DNA of 64,000 nucleotides from Hydrogenothermaceae bacterium (GCA_015519975.1 WIAL01000049.1:1-64000); one strand, 5' to 3'. Numbered from the stretch's first letter, positions 17,338-26,536 are shown. Numbers and translations are program-made. The notes: generated from the letters alone by a model not told the origin.

Positions 17338-18909
17338 TTATTCTTTCATCCAGCTCTTAATTAAATTGGCAAGCAATTGGGGATTTTCTTCAGCTATTTT
17401 TAATAGCTGTATATACTCAGGTTCTTTTTCAATTCCAACTTCTGCTTCTTGTTCCTTTACAGCCGCCATGGTAGCAAGTGCCTCTGAAGGCATTCCATAT
17501 CCAACTGATACTTCTGGTTTCTTCTTGGCTTTCAAGATTAAAGCTACTGTTATCATAAGTAAAGTAAGGAATAAAATTCCTATTATTGATAATGCAATAA
17601 TCTTTCTAATATCCATTTTTTCTTCTACAGCAGTTTCCGGTTTCTTTTCAAATGGTACGCTGACTATTGTCACTTTATCTCCTCTCTTTGGATCAAATCC
17701 AACGGCACTTTTTATAAGCTCTTCATACTGTTTTAATTCTTCTTGTGATCTTGGAATAAACTTATAAGTTACATTTCCATCCTTATCTTTTATTTCCTGA
17801 TACTTGCCGTCAATAAGAACACCAACACTTACTTTTTTAATTTTAAAAATAGGTTGGGTCTTATCCACTATGCTTTTTGAAACATCATAATTTCTTGTTC
17901 TATCTTCCTTCTTTTTTTCTATTACATATTTATCTTGATCTGTATCCATAATAGGAGGAACATTTGTTGATGTTCCTGGAGGACCTATATCTGATTTTTT
18001 CTTTGTTTTTAATTCTTCTTTTATTCTTCTTTCACTAACAATTGCTACTCTATCAGGATCATAAAGTTCATCTTTTTGTTTTAATTGGCCAGTTTCTACT
18101 TCTACAGTTGCTCTTACTACAACCTTATCTGATCCTAGCGCTTTTGAAAGCATAGACTGAACATTTCTTTCTATCTGTCTTTCCAGCTTCCTTTTTAACT
18201 GTAAAGTTTTATTTGCTTTTGCAGTTTCTGTTTCTTCAAGGACATCAGATAATACTCTTCCTCTATTGTCAGCAACTGTAACATTTTCTGGTTTTAATTT
18301 GGGAACTGCTCTGGAAACTAGAAAAACTATGGCTTTTACCTGCTCAGGCGTTAAATCTCTACCTGGAGCAAGCTTAATTAAAACTGATGCTGTAGGCTCA
18401 TCTTCTTCTCTGGCAAAGATTGACTCCTTAGGCATTGCAATATTTACTTTAGCATCTATTACAGGATCAAGTTGGCGAATTGTTCTTTCTAACTCTCCTT
18501 CCAGAGCCCTTATGTAGTTTATATTTTCCTGAAATTGGGTAGTTCCCATTTTTGGTTCATTAAAAATTTCAAATCCTACAGTACTGCCTGAAGGAATACC
18601 TTTAGCTGCAAGTTTTAAACGTATATCATAAACTTTATCTTTTGGAACTAAAATAATACTGCCATTTCCTTCTATTTTATAGGGAATTTTTTCTTCCTGG
18701 AGCACAGTCAAAACCTGACCTGCATCTTCAGGGCTTAAATTAGTATAGAGAACTGCATATTCTTCTTTTGAGGATAAAGAATAAACAAAAAATCCTAATA
18801 AAAAAATTATAGAAAGACCTATTAGTGCAGCTGCTAAATTTTTTGCATTTATGTGTTCTCTTATATTTTCTGGAAGTTTTTCTTTTATTGAATCAAAGGG
18901 GCTTGCCAA
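17338..18909 (-). CDS. fliF: Flagellar MS-ring protein FliF
   Basis: FliF builds the inner-membrane MS-ring on which the rod, export gate and C-ring assemble. The 523-residue protein has a transmembrane segment near 27-47, ring-building motif 1 (YAVLYTNLSPEDAGQVLTVL), the conserved GSTVGFEIFNEPKMGTTQF, a long RBM3/beta-collar region, a second transmembrane segment near 430-452, and a short C-terminal FliG-binding tail ending IKSWMKE. The start codon is TTG (18907-18909) behind an AGAGGTG Shine-Dalgarno. Confidence 0.95.
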   Translation of the reverse strand: MASPFDSIKEKLPENIREHINAKNLAAALIGLSIIFLLGFFVYSLSSKEEYAVLYTNLSPEDAGQVLTVLQEEKIPYKIEGNGSIILVPKDKVYDIRLKLAAKGIPSGSTVGFEIFNEPKMGTTQFQENINYIRALEGELERTIRQLDPVIDAKVNIAMPKESIFAREEDEPTASVLIKLAPGRDLTPEQVKAIVFLVSRAVPKLKPENVTVADNRGRVLSDVLEETETAKANKTLQLKRKLERQIERNVQSMLSKALGSDKVVVRATVEVETGQLKQKDELYDPDRVAIVSERRIKEELKTKKKSDIGPPGTSTNVPPIMDTDQDKYVIEKKKEDRTRNYDVSKSIVDKTQPIFKIKKVSVGVLIDGKYQEIKDKDGNVTYKFIPRSQEELKQYEELIKSAVGFDPKRGDKVTIVSVPFEKKPETAVEEKMDIRKIIALSIIGILFLTLLMITVALILKAKKKPEVSVGYGMPSEALATMAAVKEQEAEVGIEKEPEYIQLLKIAEENPQLLANLIKSWMKE

Positions 18910-18921
18910 CTAAAACACCTC

Positions 18922-19206
18922 TTAAACCTGCATTCTCATAATTTCCTGATAGCTTTCCAAAGCCTTATTTCTTATTTCTGTAATAAGTCTAAGGGATACA
19001 TCTGCTTTTCCCATCTGGTAAAGAAGCTGTTCTAAATTTTCAACTTCTCCGGCTGCAATTTTTTGTTTTGCTATTTTAGCATTTTTCAAATCATTGTTAA
19101 CATCTATAACAAAATTTTTTAAAACATCTCCAAATGAACCATCTTCTTTCTGATTATTTTTTATTCCTGCAATTAATTGATTTGCCTGCAAACCTTCTAT
19201 TTTCAT
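18922..19206 (-). CDS. fliE: Flagellar hook-basal body adaptor FliE
   Basis: A small MS-ring-to-rod adaptor. The 94-residue protein has the conserved C-terminal half of the family, with ALESYQEIMRMQV at the end and the block GKADVSLRLITEIRNKALES, plus an N-terminal SFGDVLKNFVIDVN. It sits in the standard flgB-flgC-fliE-fliF order with short spacing, so stoichiometric co-expression with the rod proteins is expected. Confidence 0.94.
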   Translation of the reverse strand: MKIEGLQANQLIAGIKNNQKEDGSFGDVLKNFVIDVNNDLKNAKIAKQKIAAGEVENLEQLLYQMGKADVSLRLITEIRNKALESYQEIMRMQV

Positions 19207-19220
19207 AGCTTAATTACCTC

Positions 19221-19631
19221 TCAGGCTTTTATAATTTCTAAACTTTTCAAGAGCATGTCTTTATGAGTATTAAACGCAGTAAGATTAGCCTCATAACTTC
19301 TTATTGCTGACATCATATCTACCATTTCCCTTAAAGGATCTACATTTGGGAGTCTAACATATCCGTTTTTATCAGCTAAAGGGTTATTTGGATCAAATTT
19401 TACTTTAAAAGGTGACTTATCATAATCAATTTTTGCAACTTTTACTTTATAAACCGGTGTACCAGATTCATTATCTAATATTGACTGAAAAACAGGAACT
19501 TTTCTTCTGTAAGGCTCTCCATTTTCTTCATTAACTGAGTTTACATTTGCTATATTACTTGAAGATATATCTATTCTTATTCTTTGAGCTTCCATACCTG
19601 TGATAGGGATTTCAAGACCCTTGAAAATCAT
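19221..19631 (-). CDS. flgC: Flagellar proximal rod protein FlgC
   Basis: Proximal rod subunit. The 136-residue protein starts with the rod/hook signature MEAQRIRIDISSSNIANVNS and ends in the helix MMSAIRSYEANLTAFNTHKD, which pair to form the D0 coiled coil. Length matches FlgC (about 135). The gene follows flgB with a 6-nt gap. Confidence 0.95.
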   Translation of the reverse strand: MIFKGLEIPITGMEAQRIRIDISSSNIANVNSVNEENGEPYRRKVPVFQSILDNESGTPVYKVKVAKIDYDKSPFKVKFDPNNPLADKNGYVRLPNVDPLREMVDMMSAIRSYEANLTAFNTHKDMLLKSLEIIKA

Positions 19632-19637
19632 AATTTA

Positions 19638-20015
19638 CTACCTCCCTGAAATTACGTATTTTAACTTTCCAAAATCCTTTTTAATTATTTCTATCAGGGT
19701 TTTATACATAATTGAACTTTCTGCAAGTTTTGCAAGTTCATGTTCTATGTTTACTTTGTTCTGATCATAACCGCTGTAAAAACCATCTTCAACAATTTTC
19801 TTATTTACTTCATTTTTAACTTCTGGCGAAATATGTTTTGGATTTTCCGTTTTCAGCTGAATTTGTTCATTTAGTACTTTTTCAAATACAAGATCTTTTG
19901 GCTTATAATTTGGGGTATCCACATTTGCTATATTACTTTGAATAACTTTTACTCTTTCAAGATAAAATGATGCTTTTTCAGATATTTTATCTAAGTCATC
20001 CCATAAAAAGCTCAT
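19638..20015 (-). CDS. flgB: Flagellar proximal rod protein FlgB
   Basis: Proximal rod subunit. The 125-residue protein contains the rod signature RVKVIQSNIANVDTPNYKPK and a C-terminal helix with LAESSIMYKTLIEIIKKDFG. It overlaps the upstream periplasmic TPR protein gene by 4 nt (ATGA), so its translation is probably coupled to that gene rather than starting an operon as flgB usually does. Confidence 0.95.
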   Translation of the reverse strand: MSFLWDDLDKISEKASFYLERVKVIQSNIANVDTPNYKPKDLVFEKVLNEQIQLKTENPKHISPEVKNEVNKKIVEDGFYSGYDQNKVNIEHELAKLAESSIMYKTLIEIIKKDFGKLKYVISGR

Positions 20016-21934
20016 TTTTGGATCCTCCTTTCAACTAAAAGATCTTCATATAAATTTTTAGCAACTAAAGACCATTTAGTTTCACATGCCTTTAAATTTG
20101 CAAAAATTTTATCTAACTCTTCATAATTACTTAATCTTACATTTGCGATTAAAAGCCAGCTGTTTACATCACAATCTTTTTTATATATTTCGGATAAAGC
20201 TTTAGAAACTTGAAGTAAATAGTTGTATTTACCGTAAAATATTAATTTATCAGCATTTAAATAAATAAGTTTTTTATAAAAAGGCTTTTCAAAATTCTTT
20301 ATAATCAATTTTAAATTTTTATTTATAATTTTTTGAGTTTTTGTAATAATATTCCTTTTTAAATTGTATACTGCAATCAAAAGTTCCTTTTCAGGGTTTT
20401 TACATTTTTGTATATTTTTAAGTAATTTTCTTAAATTTTTCCATTGATCCAACATAACGTAATTTTTAGCAAGCAAAATGTAATAATTACAGTTTTTATT
20501 TTTTATATTTTTTAAAATTTTTATAGATTCTTTATACATCTCTATTTCATAATAAGCCTTTGCCAATTCAAACTTGGTATTATCATCCTTATATATTTCT
20601 AAAATCTTCTTTAAAAGATCTATTTTTTCTTCCATAGAACACTTTGCAAGCCTATTAGATAGATTTAAAAGATAGTTTTTATCAAATACTTTAAGAAAAA
20701 ACTTTTTATTAGAGTCATAAAGTAAACAAAGCCATTTAGGCTTAATATCCAAAAGTTTCGAAGACCAGATATTTCTAAAAAACTCTTTCTCCTCATAGGA
20801 CATTCTATCTACTTCTAAAACAGAAAGCTCCCATGATAATTTTTTATATAACAGCTGAGAGTTGTATTTAAAAATTATTTTTCCAAAATCAGCTAATGCG
20901 TACCTACCAAGCCTTGTATTTCTATTTATAATCAAAGTTTTTAAAACAAATTTCAAAGGATTTTTCAAATCCTCATCATCGGACTTTTGTATTCTCTTTT
21001 GAAAATCAGGAATGTCATTGTAAGCTATAATTTTTAGTTTAGCTATAATAGACTCTTTCGTACCTTTATAATCTGTAGCTAAATAGTAGTAGTGATTAAA
21101 AGCTGATGGATAATCTCTTTGTTTTATTTCTATATCACCCAGTCTTAAAATAGATTTTCTGATAATCTCTAAATTTTGTGTAATACTTACAATCCTTCTA
21201 AAAAGTTGTTTTGCAAAATTATATTTCCCAATTCTGTACATGTTTTCAGCAACAATATAATAAAAATCAGGATTATCAATCAAATATTCTTCATTTTGCT
21301 TATAGGTGTTATATAAGTACTTATAGGCTTTTTGATATTTTTTTTGATTAAAGTATAAAAGTCCTTTTAAAAATCTTATTTCAGGATTATCTTCTCTTTT
21401 TAAAATATCTTTAATACTTATCTTTATGGCATACTGGGTAACTATGTCTAATTTATTAAACCATATGGCCGTTCTTAATATTCCAATTAAAGAATCTATA
21501 TATTTTTGTTTATCATTTGCCATAAAAAGAGATGTTTTATAAAAAAACATGGCTCTTTCATAAAATCCCCAGGCTTCAAATAAATTCCCTTTAGTGTAAT
21601 AATAATCCCATCCAACATTTTTTTTGAAAGCAAGATAAGTGTTTAATAAATAAAGTGCATAGTTAAAATACTTCTTAATTCCTGTTTTTTTTCCAAGTTT
21701 AATGTAAACTTTTGCAAGTAAGTAAGCAGAAGGAACATAATAAGGGTTCTTTTTGTCTTTTGTGATCTTGAATAGAGTTGTTAAAGCAGAATAGTAGGAT
21801 TTTATTTTATAGTACCTTAAAGCTTCTTCATATAGTTTTTTGTAATCTTCTTTCGTGTAAGTATTTTTTTGTGCCGCCGTTGAAAAGGAAAATAAAATAA
21901 CAACCAGTAAAAGGCATATTTTAAACTTTGACAT
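20012..21934 (-). CDS. Large secreted TPR-type repeat protein in the flagellar operon, function unknown
   Basis: A 640-residue protein with a clear signal peptide (residues 1-20, ICLLLVVILFSFSTAA core), followed by almost continuous helical repeats of TPR/SEL1 character such as YYSALTTLFKITKDKKNPYY and KYQKAYKYLYNTYKQNEEYL. It should lie in the periplasm. It is translationally coupled on both sides: 14 nt overlap with the FliK-like gene upstream and 4 nt with flgB downstream. No standard flagellar protein has this form. Campylobacter PflA, a periplasmic TPR scaffold of the high-torque motor, is a plausible functional analogue, but this is inference from topology and context only. Confidence 0.65.
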   Translation of the reverse strand: MSKFKICLLLVVILFSFSTAAQKNTYTKEDYKKLYEEALRYYKIKSYYSALTTLFKITKDKKNPYYVPSAYLLAKVYIKLGKKTGIKKYFNYALYLLNTYLAFKKNVGWDYYYTKGNLFEAWGFYERAMFFYKTSLFMANDKQKYIDSLIGILRTAIWFNKLDIVTQYAIKISIKDILKREDNPEIRFLKGLLYFNQKKYQKAYKYLYNTYKQNEEYLIDNPDFYYIVAENMYRIGKYNFAKQLFRRIVSITQNLEIIRKSILRLGDIEIKQRDYPSAFNHYYYLATDYKGTKESIIAKLKIIAYNDIPDFQKRIQKSDDEDLKNPLKFVLKTLIINRNTRLGRYALADFGKIIFKYNSQLLYKKLSWELSVLEVDRMSYEEKEFFRNIWSSKLLDIKPKWLCLLYDSNKKFFLKVFDKNYLLNLSNRLAKCSMEEKIDLLKKILEIYKDDNTKFELAKAYYEIEMYKESIKILKNIKNKNCNYYILLAKNYVMLDQWKNLRKLLKNIQKCKNPEKELLIAVYNLKRNIITKTQKIINKNLKLIIKNFEKPFYKKLIYLNADKLIFYGKYNYLLQVSKALSEIYKKDCDVNSWLLIANVRLSNYEELDKIFANLKACETKWSLVAKNLYEDLLVERRIQK

Positions 21935-23873
21935 TTATTTCTCTGAAACTTTCCTTTTTGTTTGATTTCTCACTTTTTTCTCTTACTTCAAGTTTATATT
22001 TTTTAAATCCAGTTTCAGCAATTATACTTTCAAATTCATTTTTCATGTTATGAATATTTTTATTATCAGTAATTATCGTTAAATTAAATCTATTATTTAT
22101 TAATGATGCTTTTAAGGTCAAATTGTCTAAATTTATTTTCATATTTACAAAGCGTTTTATATTTTGATCAAATTTTTGATTGCTTTCATTTCCTTCATTT
22201 TTTGTAACATAAGTTTTTTCTCCACCTGAATATGAATAATCCATTTTATAATCATTATTAGAAACAGTTTGCATATTATTTGTATTTTGATCATTGCTAT
22301 TTTTAACAATTGGCTCAGTGGTAGTTTTAGTAAATTTATTTTTCATTAAATCTTGTTGATTTAAGTTTACAACATCAAAATTTTCATTTTTATTTTCCTG
22401 TATTTTTTGAGTTACTGAATTTTCTAAATTATCTTGTTTTTTTTCTATAAAGTATTGTTTTTTTTCGTGTCCCTTCAATTCAGTTTTTAAATTTCTAAGA
22501 AAAACATTACTATTTTTATTCTTTGTATTTTTATTTATAAAATTAAAATCCCTAACATTTTTCTCTTCTTGCATATTTAAAGTAAATATTTTTTTAAGTG
22601 TGTTTTCTTTTTGTAATTCTTTATTTTTAAAATCTACTTCATTAGCATATTTTGCGATTGATTTATTTTTATTTATATTTTTTATGAAATAAAAAACTTC
22701 AACTCTTTTACTTGACTTTAAAATATCTAAAAATCCATATTTTGCTTTTGGTATAACTTGAGAAGATTTAATTTTTTCTTGTTTTTTATAGTGAAAAACA
22801 TTATTATCATAAATGTTATTTCCAGTTATATTTATTTCATTTTGAATTCTTTTAGTTTTTTTTTGCTCTTTTAAAGATTTTTTTGTAAAAATATTCTTCT
22901 CAATATTATCTTGGGACTTATCGGCAATTTTAATTTTAAAATTATCGGTAATTTTTAAAATGTTTTTTTCATTTTCTACATTCTTATGTATAAAAGACTT
23001 TTTAACGTTTTTATTATCTATAGGTAATTTATTTTCTATTTTTGACTTTTTATCTTGGCTTATAAAGCTTTGATCCTGCAAGTTTTTAGCTGTTATTACC
23101 TTACTTAAGTATATTTTCTTTATGTTTTTATTTAAGACATCTGTATTTTTACTGCTGTTTAAAATATATTTTGATTTTTCTTTTTTTACATCAAAAGTAA
23201 CTATTTTACTTCTTTTTTTATTATTTTCTTCTACATTTTTATTTACAATATTTTCCTTAACAGGTTTTAAACTTATAAATGTGATTTTTTTTGATGTTGA
23301 AGCTTTTTTAATATCAATTTTTCTTTCAGTATTTTCTAGTAACTTTTCATACACAAAAGGATTCTTTTTTTTAATATTAGATTCTTTTTTATTGGAAGGT
23401 TTGAATTCTTGTATTACATTATTTATTTTTTTATGAGATTTTTTATTTTTTTCTACTTTATTTATTAAATTAAACTTTTTTATTAACTCTTCTTTTTGAA
23501 AATTTTTTATGTTTACTATTTCATCCTTTGAGATTTGTATATTAACGCTGACTTTAGATAATTTTGTTATCTTTTCTTTTGATGAATTTTGTAATTTATA
23601 TAAAATCTGACTTTGTGAACTTAAATTTACTTTTTGTTTGTTAATATCTTTGTTTTTTAATAAATCTTTATGTAGTATTTTGTTTTCTTTTAAAATAAAG
23701 TTTATATTAGCAGTTTTATCTCCAAGTTTTTCTGACTTAAACGCTTCATTCAATAAATCACCAAAAGAAATGTGTTTTCCGCCGACAGGTAAATCTTTTT
23801 TACCTATTTGCTTACTTTTACCTTTAGGTATAAATAGCTTATTTAAAAGCTGAGTATTTTTTTCTAAATGCAT
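21921..23873 (-). CDS. fliK: FliK-like hook-length control protein (probable)
   Basis: A 650-residue protein, very rich in Lys, Asn, Ile and Glu, with no membrane segment. Most of the length (about 30-540) is low-complexity and probably unfolded, as expected for a molecular ruler. The last 90 residues are more globular (MKINLDNLTLKASLINNRFN, then MKNEFESIIAETGFKKYKLE) and resemble a FliK C-terminal domain, whose usual pattern is L-P..LG.v.v.l....v.v.f......l...l..L...L...G. Position after fliA and upstream of rod and hook genes, and the lack of any other fliK candidate, support this. Sequence motifs alone are not conclusive. Confidence 0.55.
   Translation of the reverse strand: MHLEKNTQLLNKLFIPKGKSKQIGKKDLPVGGKHISFGDLLNEAFKSEKLGDKTANINFILKENKILHKDLLKNKDINKQKVNLSSQSQILYKLQNSSKEKITKLSKVSVNIQISKDEIVNIKNFQKEELIKKFNLINKVEKNKKSHKKINNVIQEFKPSNKKESNIKKKNPFVYEKLLENTERKIDIKKASTSKKITFISLKPVKENIVNKNVEENNKKRSKIVTFDVKKEKSKYILNSSKNTDVLNKNIKKIYLSKVITAKNLQDQSFISQDKKSKIENKLPIDNKNVKKSFIHKNVENEKNILKITDNFKIKIADKSQDNIEKNIFTKKSLKEQKKTKRIQNEINITGNNIYDNNVFHYKKQEKIKSSQVIPKAKYGFLDILKSSKRVEVFYFIKNINKNKSIAKYANEVDFKNKELQKENTLKKIFTLNMQEEKNVRDFNFINKNTKNKNSNVFLRNLKTELKGHEKKQYFIEKKQDNLENSVTQKIQENKNENFDVVNLNQQDLMKNKFTKTTTEPIVKNSNDQNTNNMQTVSNNDYKMDYSYSGGEKTYVTKNEGNESNQKFDQNIKRFVNMKINLDNLTLKASLINNRFNLTIITDNKNIHNMKNEFESIIAETGFKKYKLEVREKSEKSNKKESFREINVKV
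22918..22944 (-). promoter_or_regulatory. Sigma28-like promoter motif inside the FliK-like gene
   Basis: On the minus strand TAAT, 15 bases, then GCCGATAA: one mismatch from TAAA-N15-GCCGATAA. It lies within coding sequence (encoding IADKSQ), so it could be chance. If used, it would feed transcription into the TPR gene and the rod genes. Confidence 0.3.
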
Positions 23874-23904
23874 AACATTATCTCTTTATTTAAGGATATA
23901 AATT

Positions 23905-23931
23905 ATTTCGGCAGATGCAACCTACACTTTT
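23905..23931 (-). promoter_or_regulatory. Candidate sigma28 promoter for the FliK-like gene
   Basis: On the minus strand AAAA (23928-23931), 15 bases, then GCCGAAAT (23905-23912). This matches TAAA-N15-GCCGATAA at 9 of 12 positions, with the invariant CCGA intact. It overlaps the 3' end of fliA and ends 32 nt before the ATG of the FliK-like gene, in one of the few small gaps of the flagellar locus. Confidence 0.45.
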
Positions 23932-24551
23932 AATAATTTTTTTAGCTTTTTTAAACCTTGAGATTTTAGTTGAGAAATTCTTCCCATTGATATACCAAGT
24001 ATTTCTGAAATCTCTTTTAAATCTTTTTCTTCAAAAAATATCATCTGAATTACTTTTTTCTCATTTTCAGTAAGTAGATTTAATGTATCTTCTATTTTTT
24101 CTCTTAGCTCTATTTTGTATGCATATTCTTCAGGAGATTCTGCTTTTGATCTTAAAGTGTCTATAAGTTTGAGATCTTCTGTACCTCCAATAGCTTTTTC
24201 GATACTCAAAAAAATCGCTGATGAAGATAAAGGTATTTCCATTTGTTCATCTATCGGTTTTTCTTCTTTTTTAATTTTATCCCTAATTCCCCTAGGTACT
24301 ATGTCAAGACTTCTCAAATAATCTAAAATCTCTCCTCTTATCCTGATATATGCATAAGTTGAAAATTTTGCAAAATCCTCGTTGTAGTTATCTAAGGCTT
24401 TTAAAAGACCTATAACTCCTATATTTACAAGTTCATCAAAATCTACTTCCCCTCTAGGTAGTCTATAATATATCTTGCTTGCTACCTTTTTTACTAAATT
24501 AATATTTTCTAAAACTATCTTATCTTTTTCTTCTTTAGATAGATTATGCAT
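23922..24551 (-). CDS. fliA: RNA polymerase sigma28 factor FliA
   Basis: The flagellar sigma factor that directs late flagellar and chemotaxis genes. The 209-residue protein has region 2 (VDFDELVNIGVIGLLKALDN, then FAKFSTYAYIRIRGEILDYL), the FliA-type SLDIVPRGIR, and region 4 with a helix-turn-helix (DLKEISEILGISMGRISQLK). It is a little shorter than E. coli FliA (239). It is encoded 1 nt after flhG. Promoters matching its known consensus occur in this window; its anti-sigma factor FlgM is not visible here. Confidence 0.95.
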   Translation of the reverse strand: MHNLSKEEKDKIVLENINLVKKVASKIYYRLPRGEVDFDELVNIGVIGLLKALDNYNEDFAKFSTYAYIRIRGEILDYLRSLDIVPRGIRDKIKKEEKPIDEQMEIPLSSSAIFLSIEKAIGGTEDLKLIDTLRSKAESPEEYAYKIELREKIEDTLNLLTENEKKVIQMIFFEEKDLKEISEILGISMGRISQLKSQGLKKLKKLLKV

Positions 24552-24552
24552 C

Positions 24553-25401
24553 TTATTTCTTTAGAAATCCTACTAATTTTTTCCAGAAACTCTCTTCTGT
24601 TTCTGAAATTGGTTCTCCAACCTCTTTCGCTGTTATTTCTTTTATTTGCTTTACAAACTGATCGGAAGGATAACTTTCTGATATAAGCTTTTTTTCTTTT
24701 ATTGCTTTATTAACATTTTCAGACCAAGGTATCCACCCATATAGTTCAAAAGATTTATCCAAAAATTTTCTAAAAGATTGATCTAATCTTTCGTAAGTGT
24801 CTAAGGCTTCATTTTTGTTTTTACACATGTTTATTATAAGTTTGAAATTTGAATAACCATAAATTTTGTAAATAGATTTTATTAATGCATAAGCATCTAA
24901 AAATGCCGTTGGTTCTGGCGTTGTTATCACGTAACTTCTATTTGCTGCTCTAACAAAAGCAGACACTTTATTATCAATACCTGCAGAAGTATCAATAATT
25001 ACATAATCATATTTCTTTGAAAATTCTGATAAGTCCTGAATAAGTTTAGAAATAAGAAAATCTTCCATTTCATCTATAGAATCAATTCCTGAAAATCCAG
25101 GTAAAACGTCAATACCAAATCTTGTAACCACTACATCTTCGATTTTCTTTCCATTCAACACATTTTTAAGGTTATTTTCAGGTTTTAGATTCAGAACAAT
25201 ATGAATATCGGCCATTCCAATATCAGCATCAATCAAAAGAACTTTTTTATCATACGAATTTACAAGATGATAGGCAAAATTAACTGCAAAATTTGTTTTT
25301 CCAACACCGCCTTTACCTGAAGTTACAGCTATAAACTTGTTATTCTGTTCTAAATTTTTCTTATTTACAAGTTCAATTAATTCTTTAGCTTGTTCATTCA
25401 T
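24553..25401 (-). CDS. flhG: Flagellar number regulator FlhG (MinD-like ATPase)
   Basis: FlhG (FleN) is a ParA/MinD-type ATPase that limits flagellar number, partly through FlhF. The 282-residue protein has the deviant Walker A motif SGKGGVGKT at residues 28-36, DADIGMADIHIVLNL, and the Walker B-like region YVIIDTSAGID. A C-terminal amphipathic segment (WKKLVGFLKK) could bind membrane. It overlaps flhF by 8 nt, the classic pairing. Confidence 0.94.
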   Translation of the reverse strand: MNEQAKELIELVNKKNLEQNNKFIAVTSGKGGVGKTNFAVNFAYHLVNSYDKKVLLIDADIGMADIHIVLNLKPENNLKNVLNGKKIEDVVVTRFGIDVLPGFSGIDSIDEMEDFLISKLIQDLSEFSKKYDYVIIDTSAGIDNKVSAFVRAANRSYVITTPEPTAFLDAYALIKSIYKIYGYSNFKLIINMCKNKNEALDTYERLDQSFRKFLDKSFELYGWIPWSENVNKAIKEKKLISESYPSDQFVKQIKEITAKEVGEPISETEESFWKKLVGFLKK

Positions 25402-26536
25402 TTAATTCCTCTAAAAGGTAATTTGCAAGGAGTTTAGGTGTTAGAACTTTAATATCTTCAGGTACTCTTTGGCCTGTACTTATATAAGTTACAGGTATTT
25501 TAGATTTAACTGCAATATTAACAATTAATCCAGGGGAAGATGTTTCATCTATTTTCGTAAACAAGAGATATTTAACAGGAAAATAAGATTTGTATCGTTT
25601 TATCACATTTAAGGCTTCATTGTAAGAGTAATTACAACTTATTGTTAATATGCTGTCAAGCCAGTCTATTCCGCCTTTTAGGATTTCTTTTATTTCTCCT
25701 AACTTCCAAGAATCATAATGACTTCTACCAACAGTATCAATTAAAACAACATCCATATCTGAAAGTTCAAGAAGTGTTTTTCTTAAGTTTTTAGAATCTG
25801 CTAACGTATAAAAAGGAATGTTTAAAATATTTGCATAAAACCTTGCCTGCTGTACAGCCCCAACCTTAAAAGTATCAGTAGAAATTACACCGACTTTTAG
25901 GTTTTTGTTCAAAATAAAATCAGAAGCTATTTTAAATAAATTTGTTGTTTTTCCAACACCTGTAGGTCCTACAAAAGATAAAACCTTAAATGAATTTTCT
26001 TCAGGCTTTATATTAAATTCACCGTAAAATTTAATATTTTCCTCAAATCCTTTAATTAAAGCCTCCTCAAAAGTAGAAGTAGTAAGGTCAAGCTTGCCTG
26101 TATCTATATCTATACCACATGCAGATTTAACTATCTGTTTTGCAACTTCAGGCTCAACATCTTTTTTTATGAGCAGTTTTATTAAATCTATAGACTCTCC
26201 TGTAAATTCTTCAAACTGGTTTACATCAATATCAGAAGTTTTATTTTTTTCACTAGATTCTACTTCTGGAATACTTGTTTTTATCTTTTCCTCAACTATC
26301 GCTTCAACTTTTTCAAGCAATTTATCAAAATCAATTTCAGGCTTTGTTTCTATTTCTTTTTTCTCAACAAATAGTTTGAACTTTTTCTTTTTCTTTATTG
26401 GGAACCATTTTACTCGTTCGAAAATTTCTTCGTAATGAAGAATCTTTATATCTTCTCCAAGCTCCTCTTTAGCCTTATAAATAAGCTTTTGAAGGTCTTC
26501 GCCTTCGTAAATTTTTATATCATCATTCATGTGCAT
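25394..26536 (-). CDS. flhF: Flagellar placement GTPase FlhF
   Basis: An SRP-type GTPase that sets the site of flagellar assembly at the pole. The 380-residue protein has an N-terminal B domain (DIKIYEGEDLQKLIYKAKEE), a charged linker, an N domain (about 110-180), and a G domain with GPTGVGKTT at residues 190-198, DTVGRSHYD and FTKIDETSS. Two Met codons (1 and 3) both overlap the flhA stop; either could be used. Confidence 0.94.
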   Translation of the reverse strand: MHMNDDIKIYEGEDLQKLIYKAKEELGEDIKILHYEEIFERVKWFPIKKKKKFKLFVEKKEIETKPEIDFDKLLEKVEAIVEEKIKTSIPEVESSEKNKTSDIDVNQFEEFTGESIDLIKLLIKKDVEPEVAKQIVKSACGIDIDTGKLDLTTSTFEEALIKGFEENIKFYGEFNIKPEENSFKVLSFVGPTGVGKTTNLFKIASDFILNKNLKVGVISTDTFKVGAVQQARFYANILNIPFYTLADSKNLRKTLLELSDMDVVLIDTVGRSHYDSWKLGEIKEILKGGIDWLDSILTISCNYSYNEALNVIKRYKSYFPVKYLLFTKIDETSSPGLIVNIAVKSKIPVTYISTGQRVPEDIKVLTPKLLANYLLEELNE

